Of a stretch of DNA of 10,664 nucleotides, positions 5,665 through 10,664 are shown one piece after another. Position 1 is the stretch's first letter; every line of letters starts with the position of its first letter. Source of the DNA: Deltaproteobacteria bacterium. Lineage in GTDB: Bacteria > Myxococcota_A > UBA9160 > SZUA-336. The stretch lies in contig DAOUZG010000030.1 of NCBI GenBank assembly GCA_030665705.1, positions 1 through 10,664 of the forward strand, read 5' to 3'. The translations under genes were made by a program, and so were the position numbers. Under the pieces are notes generated by a model. The model was given only the letters and a program-made list of their open reading frames with translations. It was not told the DNA's origin and ran no database searches.

Positions 5665-8379
5665 CTAGTCGTCTGCCGGGTTCTTCTTGGCAGCAGAAGG
5701 CGTGCGGCGTGGACGAGTCGCCGCGGCCTTTTTCCGGCTGCTCGCGGGCCGCTTGCGGGTGGCGCTGGGCTCACGCGCCCCTGTCTTCTTCGTTCCCTTC
5801 TTTCGGGTGGTCTTCTTCCGGGTCGTCTTCTTGCCGGTCGTCTTTCGCCCCCGGGTCGAGCGGCCTCGGCCGCCGGCCTTCCCGGTACGCGGCGGGAACT
5901 CGAACCCGTGTCGCCCGGTCGGCTTCAGGAAGAGGACCGCGGCGAAGGGACGCTGGTTCCTGGAGGTGAAATCGGAGAGCAGTTCGGTCCGGCCGTTCCG
6001 GACGTAGCCCTCCGCCTCCTCCCGCGTGATCTCCCGCTTGCACACCGTGCGCGGGAGGACGAAGGGGCAGCCCTTCTCTTCGTCACTCGCCGCCTGGTGA
6101 CGGCTGCAGACGTAGTGGGTCGGCGTCTCGATCACCGATCCGGTCTTGTCGATCGGGCAGGCGGCGAGGGGTTCCTCGTTGACCTCGTACTCCGCCTCGG
6201 CCACCGCCCGTTCTCCCGAGGCCTCGGAGACCGGGACGAGCTTGAGTTCGCGTCCCTCGAGCTTGAGGACCCCGCTGTACGTGCGGCCGTCTCGGGTCAG
6301 GAAGCCATCCAGGACCGGGGTCTCCCCCTTCTCGAGCAGGAGACGCACCGTGGCACGGTCGGTGTAGCGCCCCGCCTTGTCCTTCCAGAGGCGGAACGGG
6401 CAGTCCTCGCCCGGGTCGACAGACGGATCCTCCTGACAACGGTAGAACCAGGCCCGTTCGTACACCGGTTGGCGTCGTTCACATGGGCAGGTTCCCAGTG
6501 ACTCTTCATCAGGGTAGAGATCCTCGTAATCGAAGCTCCGAGCGCGGTCCACGATGTGGGTCGTGTACTCGACGATCTCCTTCATGAAATCGGGTGCGGT
6601 CCGGGTCCCGTGCTCGACCTCGCGGAGCCGGAACTCCATATCCCCGGTTAGCTCCGCCGAGGCGAGGCGATCGGCGTGGATGCGCCGCAGCACATCGATG
6701 AGCCGGACGCCCTTGACCGTGGGACGTAGCGACTTTCCCTGCCGCAGCACGTATCCCTTTACGATGAGGTTTTCGATGACGTCGGCCCGAGTGGCCGGGG
6801 TTCCGATCCCCTTCTCGTGGAGCGCCGCCGCGAGTTCATCGTCCTCGATGTACCGCCCCGCGTTCTCCATCAGCGTAAGGAGCCGCGCCTCGGTGATCCG
6901 TGGCGGTGGCTTCGTCTGCTCAGACTGGACCTCCGCCGCCCGGTTCTCGACCCCGACCCCCTCGACGCTCTCCTCGCCCGCCCGTAGAGGCGGGAGCGGC
7001 TGGTCCTCCTGTTCGGTCTGGCCGAGCACCGTGCGCCAGCCTGGATCATCGAGCGTACGGGCGCGAGAGCGGAAGCTGTGCGCTTCCACCTCGGTGATCC
7101 GCTCGACCCGCGTCCAGACGGCTTCGGGGAAGAAGGTTGCCAGGAAACGTCGAACGACCAGGTCGAAGAGCCGGCCGTCGTCCCCCGTGAGGGGCGTCTT
7201 CGGGAGGAGGCCCGTCGGGATGATGGCGAAATGGTCGGTCACTCCCGCGTCGTTGAAGGTCCGCTTGTCGTTCTTCAGCCCGCGTTCCTGCAGACGCTTG
7301 GCCCACTCCTGATAGCTCCCCTTCGTGGCGAGCGTTCCGATCGTCTGATTCACCGTCTCCCGGTAGTCGGAGGGGAGACAGCGCGAATCCGTGCGCGGGT
7401 AGGTGAGAACCTTGTGGCCGTCGTAGCAGCGCTGAGCCGCGTTCAGCGTACGGCGGGCGGACCACGTGAAACGCTGGTTGCACTCGCGCTGGAGGCTCGT
7501 CAGGTCGAACAGCGGCGGGGCGGTTTCGCGACTCGGCTTTCGCGTCTCGCGCGCCAGCCCCGCACGACCGCGAACCGCATCCGCGATCGCTCGGGCGCGC
7601 TCCTCGTCGAAGATCCGATCGTCGCGAGCATCCGCAGCGGCCTCGGGCGCGCGGAAGCCCGGGTCGAACCAGAGGGAGGTGTAGCCGTGCCCATCGGCCT
7701 GAAACTGCACCTCGATCCTCCAGTAAGAACGGGGAACGTGTGCGAGTACCTCCAACTCGCGGTCGACCACGATCGCCAGGGTCGGCGTCTGGACCCGGCC
7801 GGCCGACCAGGCGGCCTTCTCCCTCCTGCCACGCAGGCGCTTGGTCAGGGCGCGCGTGGCATTCATCCCAATGAGCCAGTCGGAGTGCGACCGGCAGGCC
7901 GCAGCGGAAGCAAGGCCGTCGTACTGCTCCCCGGGTGCCAGGTGCGCAAAGCCTCCCCGGATAGCCGCGGAGGTCATCGACTGCAGCCAGAGCCGCTTCA
8001 CGGGCTTCCGGCTCCCCAGGAACTCCATGATCTCCCGGAAGATCAGCTCGCCCTCCCGGCCAGCGTCGCAGGCGTTGATGACCTCGGTGACGTCGGCTCG
8101 CTTGAGGAGCTTGCGGATCACCCGGACGCGCTCGCTCAATCCGGATTTGGGCTTGAGCCGGAACTCGCGCGGCAGGATGGGGAGCTGATCGAGCACCCAG
8201 CGCTTGTAGGCGGGGTCGAGGTCCTCCGGCTCGAGCAGCTCAACGAGGTGCCCGACCGTGTAGGTCACGACGTATCGGTCGTTCTCCCAGTACCCCTCGT
8301 GCTCGGCGAGGCTGTCCAGGGCGGCTACGATGTCGCGCGCCACACTCGGCTTTTCCGTGATCACCAGGGACTTGCTCAC
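5665..8379 (-). CDS. topB: DNA topoisomerase III (type IA) with zinc-finger segments and basic tail
   Basis: This is a type IA topoisomerase, which passes single strands through a transient 5'-phosphotyrosine break. Residues are numbered from the GTG at 8379. The Toprim domain has E9 in ITEKPS and D105-A-G-R-E-G-E. The active-site Tyr is Y327 in LTYPRTDSR. DHFAIIPTG (382-390) and GIGTPATRADVI (524-535) are topoisomerase III/TopB hallmarks. After the core, C631, C633, C648 and C660 form one zinc-finger-like cluster, and C741, C758, C771 and C780 may form a second. The last 73 residues contain 28 Lys or Arg. The protein is 904 residues, longer than E. coli TopB (about 650) because of this C-terminal part. 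An in-frame ATG at 8394 would add five residues, but AGGAGG at 8384-8389 lies inside that extension and points to the GTG. The tail probably aids DNA binding. Confidence 0.92.
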   Translation of the reverse strand: MSKSLVITEKPSVARDIVAALDSLAEHEGYWENDRYVVTYTVGHLVELLEPEDLDPAYKRWVLDQLPILPREFRLKPKSGLSERVRVIRKLLKRADVTEVINACDAGREGELIFREIMEFLGSRKPVKRLWLQSMTSAAIRGGFAHLAPGEQYDGLASAAACRSHSDWLIGMNATRALTKRLRGRREKAAWSAGRVQTPTLAIVVDRELEVLAHVPRSYWRIEVQFQADGHGYTSLWFDPGFRAPEAAADARDDRIFDEERARAIADAVRGRAGLARETRKPSRETAPPLFDLTSLQRECNQRFTWSARRTLNAAQRCYDGHKVLTYPRTDSRCLPSDYRETVNQTIGTLATKGSYQEWAKRLQERGLKNDKRTFNDAGVTDHFAIIPTGLLPKTPLTGDDGRLFDLVVRRFLATFFPEAVWTRVERITEVEAHSFRSRARTLDDPGWRTVLGQTEQEDQPLPPLRAGEESVEGVGVENRAAEVQSEQTKPPPRITEARLLTLMENAGRYIEDDELAAALHEKGIGTPATRADVIENLIVKGYVLRQGKSLRPTVKGVRLIDVLRRIHADRLASAELTGDMEFRLREVEHGTRTAPDFMKEIVEYTTHIVDRARSFDYEDLYPDEESLGTCPCERRQPVYERAWFYRCQEDPSVDPGEDCPFRLWKDKAGRYTDRATVRLLLEKGETPVLDGFLTRDGRTYSGVLKLEGRELKLVPVSEASGERAVAEAEYEVNEEPLAACPIDKTGSVIETPTHYVCSRHQAASDEEKGCPFVLPRTVCKREITREEAEGYVRNGRTELLSDFTSRNQRPFAAVLFLKPTGRHGFEFPPRTGKAGGRGRSTRGRKTTGKKTTRKKTTRKKGTKKTGAREPSATRKRPASSRKKAAATRPRRTPSAAKKNPADD
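5785..5844 (-). repeat. Imperfect 15-bp tandem repeat encoding KKTTR units in the topoisomerase tail
   Basis: Codons 846-865 (GTG numbering) encode a five-residue periodic run, K-T-T-G-K, K-T-T-R-K, K-T-T-R-K, K-G-T-K-K. At DNA level this is an imperfect 15-base tandem repeat, seen on the plus strand as recurring TTCTT...GGTCGTC units. Such basic low-complexity tails are common on DNA-binding proteins of high-GC bacteria and can change length by slippage. Confidence 0.75.
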
Positions 8380-8383
8380 CGGT

Positions 8384-8389
8384 CCTCCT
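8384..8389 (-). promoter_or_regulatory. Shine-Dalgarno site that decides the topB start
   Basis: AGGAGG on the minus strand lies 4 bases before the GTG at 8379. It falls within what would be codons 2-4 of the protein if the ATG at 8394 were used. The family N-terminus also normally begins close to SKSLVITEKPS, which matches the GTG start. Confidence 0.6.
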
Positions 8390-8406
8390 CGCATCGGAGC
8401 CCGACC

Positions 8407-8435
8407 CTAGTAGCCCGACCCGGCGGAGAGGGCAA
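8407..8435 (-). promoter_or_regulatory. Weak candidate promoter for topB
   Basis: TTGCCC (8430-8435) and TACTAG (8407-8412) on the minus strand are 17 bases apart. The match is 4 of 6 and 3 of 6 to the sigma70 boxes. It is placed suitably, about 30 bases before the start codon, but in such GC-rich DNA the match could be chance. Confidence 0.2.
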
Positions 8436-8662
8436 CCCAACGCGGTCCCGGAGCATGGAAGATTGTGCTCCCACTGAGTCTCATGGGCACACCTCGGTCG
8501 AGAACGCCTGGGCCCTTAGCGGCTCGCGGCCCGCGGGAGAGGGCGGTGTCGCTTCTGGATGAAGGCCGGCGTCCGCGTCTCCGCGACCACCAGGCTGCCG
8601 TCACGAGTACGAGCTGGCCGGAACGGTTCCAAGTGCCCAGCCCGGTAGCCCTTTTCCGTTTC

Positions 8663-8681
8663 TTCCCTCCCGGAGAGGGAA
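8663..8681 (-). terminator. Hairpin downstream of the SGNH hydrolase, possible terminator without U-tract
   Basis: TTCCCTC and GAGGGAA form a perfect 7-bp stem around a 5-base loop (CCGGA), about 70 bases after the SGNH hydrolase stop codon. Neither strand has a T-run after the stem: on the minus strand it is followed by GAAACGGAAAAG. It may therefore only stabilise a 3' end or be incidental. Confidence 0.25.
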
Positions 8682-8749
8682 TTCCCGGCGCCGCCCCTTC
8701 GAGGCTCTCGCGGTCTGCAGATCCCGGATGCGATCCGCCCGAGCCCGCG

Positions 8750-9859
8750 CTACTCCCTGCGGCTCCCGGCGAGTCCGAGGCGCTCGAGCTCCCTCCCGAT
8801 CAGGTGCGCCGCCGCTCGGTGACCTGCGGGCGTGAGGTGTCGGTCGAAGCGGTAGTAGAGGGGCTCTCCTTCGCGAGAGTAGATCTCCTGGAACCCCGGG
8901 AGCAGATCGATGACGGGGACGCCTGCCTCGCGCCCGAACTCGAGCAGACGCTCCTGAACCGTGAAGAGGATGGGATCGAGGCCGACGATTCGGACGTCAG
9001 ACTTCACCTGGACCTGGTCGGGGATCACGGCAATCAGAGGCTTCGCACCCTGCTCGACCGACACTCGAACGATCTCCCGGAGCAGCGCGAGGACGAGGTC
9101 CCACGCGGCCTCGGCTGCATCCTCATCGAGGATGCCCGCCTCGCGGACCCAGAGCCCGAGCTTCTCACGGAGGATGTACCGGGCGATCTTGATCCGATCG
9201 CTCACGAATCGATACGTGTAGCTTCGGCTGAGCAGAGGATGCCGGCGCTGCTTCGGCTCGGACGAGCGGGTGTCTAGAGGGGGCGCGTCGGGGACGTGGA
9301 CCGTGAGGGTGCCGTTCTCCAGGGAAAATCGGGCGTGGCGTCCCCTGGGGGCTTCGCCGAGATCGTTCCAGAAGAACCCGATCAGGACGATGTCGGGTGA
9401 GAGATCGAACCCCAGCTCCTGCAGAAAGAGGAGCTCTTCTCCGGTCGAGTAGGCGGGAACCCCCCCATTGATGACCTCGAGATCGGGATGGAACTGCTCG
9501 AGCCTGGCACTGTAGGTTTCATCATTTTCGACTCCCAACCCGTAGGTCATGGAGTCGCCGAGGACCAGAGTCCGGACCTTGTCCGGGGGCTTTCGCTCTG
9601 GTACCTCGGGGCTTCGAAGTCCCATCGAGTTGTGCTCAACGATGACACGATACTCGGCTTTCCCGTACTCGAGCCGGATGCTCGGCTTGTTCGCCCAGCC
9701 GAGCTTGGGATGAAACTGAATGTTTTCCCGCGGGGCCCTGAAATAGTATCCGTCCCAGAAAAGCCGGAAGCCGATCTCCAAGACTGCGAACGTCAGCGTC
9801 AGCGAGACTACGACGAGGACCCCGTCGAGAATTCGTCGTTTGAGTGGACCGTCAGCCAT
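8750..9859 (-). CDS. Membrane-anchored SGNH/GDSL-family hydrolase
   Basis: The 369-residue protein has one N-terminal membrane segment (about residues 11-30) after a short basic start, so the catalytic part probably faces the periplasm. SGNH blocks are visible: the nucleophile S103 in VLGDSMTYG, the oxyanion Gly in N131-G-G-V-P-A-Y-S-T (block II), N165 in FFWNDL (block III), and D339-R-H341 in the C-terminal FDRHLTPAGH (block V). Family members are esterases or acyl transferases/hydrolases acting on lipids, glycans or peptidoglycan. The substrate here is not inferable, and no polysaccharide or MBOAT partner gene is in the window. The start is the ATG at 9859; its upstream GGAG is only 2 bases away, so initiation may be weak. 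It lies 55 bases after the peroxiredoxin stop and may be read from the same transcript. Confidence 0.82.
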   Translation of the reverse strand: MADGPLKRRILDGVLVVVSLTLTFAVLEIGFRLFWDGYYFRAPRENIQFHPKLGWANKPSIRLEYGKAEYRVIVEHNSMGLRSPEVPERKPPDKVRTLVLGDSMTYGLGVENDETYSARLEQFHPDLEVINGGVPAYSTGEELLFLQELGFDLSPDIVLIGFFWNDLGEAPRGRHARFSLENGTLTVHVPDAPPLDTRSSEPKQRRHPLLSRSYTYRFVSDRIKIARYILREKLGLWVREAGILDEDAAEAAWDLVLALLREIVRVSVEQGAKPLIAVIPDQVQVKSDVRIVGLDPILFTVQERLLEFGREAGVPVIDLLPGFQEIYSREGEPLYYRFDRHLTPAGHRAAAHLIGRELERLGLAGSRRE

Positions 9860-9914
9860 CGCTCCGCTGACGCGGTCCGCCTCGTTGGTCCCTCATACGG
9901 GGAAACCGATGGTT

Positions 9915-10388
9915 CTAGCTCCCCGTCTCTTCGAGGAACCGAAGCACCTGCTCGGGGTGGTCAGCCGCCTTCGCAACCCGCTTCCAGTGTTTGGCGACAC
10001 GGCCCTTCGGGTCGATGAGAACGGTGGAGCGGATCACGCCGGTCGTCTTCTTTCCGTACATCGTCTTCTCACCCCAGGCCCCGTACTTCTCCATCACCTT
10101 GCGGTCTGGGTCGGACAGAAGCACGAACGGCAACTTGTACTTGCTGCGGAAATTCTGGTGGGAAGCCTCGGAATCGGGGCTCACGCCGACCACGACCGCA
10201 TTTCGTCTGGTTGTCTTGGCGTGGAGCTGGCGGAATCCGCAGGCTTCCTTCGTACAGCCCGGCGTGTTGTCCTTCGGGTAGAAGTAGAGAACCACCCACT
10301 TACCCCGGAGATCCCGGAGCGACACCTTGTTGCCGTCGGCGTCCGGAAGTGTGAATGCAGGTGCTACCTTTCCCTCCTCGATCGCCAT
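9915..10388 (-). CDS. bcp: Thioredoxin-dependent peroxiredoxin, Bcp/PrxQ type
   Basis: The 157-residue cytoplasmic thiol peroxidase reduces hydrogen peroxide and organic hydroperoxides and is regenerated by thioredoxin. Residues 31-50 hold the thioredoxin-like strand VVLYFYPKD followed by NTPGCTKEAC. This gives the peroxidatic C45 and a resolving C50 five residues later, the two-cysteine pattern of atypical PrxQ enzymes. The active-site Thr (T42) and Pro (P43) are in place, and VGVSPDS and STVLIDPKG are usual for the family. Length is normal for Bcp. The start is the ATG at 10386-10388, behind a strong Shine-Dalgarno. An inverted-repeat element ends 78 bases upstream of the start codon. Confidence 0.95.
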   Translation of the reverse strand: MAIEEGKVAPAFTLPDADGNKVSLRDLRGKWVVLYFYPKDNTPGCTKEACGFRQLHAKTTRRNAVVVGVSPDSEASHQNFRSKYKLPFVLLSDPDRKVMEKYGAWGEKTMYGKKTTGVIRSTVLIDPKGRVAKHWKRVAKAADHPEQVLRFLEETGS

Positions 10389-10392
10389 CGAA

Positions 10393-10400
10393 CTCCTCCT
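10393..10400 (-). promoter_or_regulatory. Strong Shine-Dalgarno for bcp
   Basis: AGGAGGAG on the minus strand, with the best AGGAGG placed 6 bases before the ATG at 10388. It is one of the two best ribosome sites in the window. Confidence 0.8.
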
Positions 10401-10443
10401 CGAGATCCCCCCACACTCGAGCGCCGCGGGACGCAGGGGACAG

Positions 10444-10449
10444 AGTATA
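10444..10449 (-). promoter_or_regulatory. Candidate -10 box of the bcp promoter
   Basis: TATACT on the minus strand matches TATAAT at 5 of 6 positions in otherwise GC-rich DNA. It would give a 5' leader of about 50 bases containing the Shine-Dalgarno site. At 17 bases upstream the sequence is the outer end of the inverted-repeat arm (CACTAG), which is not a good -35. The promoter may be of another sigma class, or its original -35 may have been replaced by the insertion. Confidence 0.4.
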
Positions 10450-10465
10450 ACCGGACGGGGTCGGG

Positions 10466-10635
10466 GCTAGTGTCCTGTCCCGGAAGTTCGCTTGCATTCC
10501 CGGCGGCCGTTGCATCCGTGCTTGCGGCGTTGCACTCGCTCGGAATAACGACTGATATGCCTCGCTCGCGCGCCTTGCGAGCCCGGCGCCTCGGCCGCGG
10601 GAAACGCGTCGGAACTCCCGGGACAGGACACTAGC
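10466..10635. mobile_element. MITE-like element bounded by 25-bp inverted repeats, no transposase
   Basis: The left arm (10466-10490) and right arm (10610-10635) are inverted copies. The first 18 bases of each, GCTAGTGTCCTGTCCCGG, are identical. The next seven or eight differ by one substitution and one extra base. Pairing stops exactly outside 10466 and 10635. Each outer end carries CTAG, so a TA duplication (10468-10469 and 10632-10633) or CTAG duplication is possible. TA duplication is the habit of the IS630/Tc1-mariner group. The 170-base span is too short to encode a transposase, and its interior has no convincing gene. The interior has three TTGCA words (10492, 10510, 10530) and two CTCGCTCG words (10535, 10561). 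It could instead be a large transcription hairpin or another dispersed repeat family. Confidence 0.65.
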
Positions 10636-10664
10636 GCTCCCCCGAGAAACGCATCACTCGAGAT

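Larger units (their letters stand above)
8380..8749. other. Non-coding gap between the SGNH hydrolase and topB
   Basis: This stretch of about 370 bases lies between the stop of the SGNH hydrolase and the start of topB, both on the minus strand. Open frames cross it on both strands, but none gives a recognisable protein or has a good ribosome site. I saw no tRNA-like T-loop and no riboswitch that I recognise. It holds the topB ribosome site and weak promoter candidate at its left end, and one hairpin at 8663-8681. Confidence 0.5.

Noticed and set aside
5653..6501. A 282-codon plus-strand open frame opposite the topB 3' end
   Set aside because: It is the antisense of the Cys-cluster and basic-tail region, and its composition follows from that repeat.
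7078..8562. A 494-codon open frame on the plus strand opposite topB
   Set aside because: It is antisense to an unmistakable topoisomerase III. Its Arg/Pro/Gly-rich composition with no recognisable motif is what high-GC third positions produce on the opposite strand.
8407..8604. A 65-codon minus-strand open frame in the gap upstream of topB
   Set aside because: There is no good ribosome site and no recognisable protein features. It overlaps the candidate topB promoter, so chance openness is more likely.
8620..8660. tRNA-like or riboswitch-like motif around GGAACGGTTCC in the gap
   Set aside because: The word resembles part of a T-loop, but no acceptor, anticodon or D stems can be placed around it, and no known riboswitch core is recognisable.
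10466..10635. Inverted repeat as a bcp/upstream-gene terminator or as a CRISPR unit
   Set aside because: The arms are 120 bases apart with no U-tract, too far for an intrinsic terminator. There are only two inverted copies and no spaced direct repeats, so it is not a CRISPR array.

Overview
This is a high-GC window with compact gene packing and frequent GTG or TTG starts. Codons end strongly in G or C, and long meaningless open frames lie opposite the real genes. The look is that of a free-living, high-GC Gram-negative bacterium. A deltaproteobacterial or Myxococcota-like lineage is my guess; no rRNA or tRNA is present to settle it.

Layout. The first 53 bases look like the tail of an upstream plus-strand gene. 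A large plus-strand gene (112-2790) encodes a secreted CehA/McbA-type PHP metallohydrolase. All remaining genes are on the minus strand. Read in their own direction from the right edge they are: a Bcp/PrxQ peroxiredoxin (9915-10388), a membrane-anchored SGNH/GDSL hydrolase (8750-9859), a roughly 370-base non-coding gap, a type IA DNA topoisomerase III with zinc-finger-like segments and a lysine/arginine-rich tail (5665-8379), and then a tight three-gene unit. That unit is N-carbamoylputrescine amidohydrolase (aguB), agmatine deiminase (aguA) and a short-chain dehydrogenase.

How the genes work together. The clearest pathway is aguA plus aguB, the two steps that turn agmatine into putrescine. 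Their stop and start codons are 2 bases apart, and the dehydrogenase starts 4 bases after aguA stops, so the three are probably cotranscribed and translationally coupled. The arginine decarboxylase that would supply agmatine is not in the window. The peroxiredoxin and the SGNH hydrolase could share a transcript (55-base gap, no clear terminator) but have no obvious functional link.

The main non-genic feature is at the right edge. A roughly 170-base segment (10466-10635) is bounded by near-perfect 25-base inverted repeats with TA/CTAG at the ends and has no transposase. It looks like a MITE or similar non-autonomous element just upstream of the peroxiredoxin promoter. Otherwise the window is mostly recognisable housekeeping or metabolic content. 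I do not see a defence system, CRISPR array, biosynthetic cluster or other clearly new multi-gene system.
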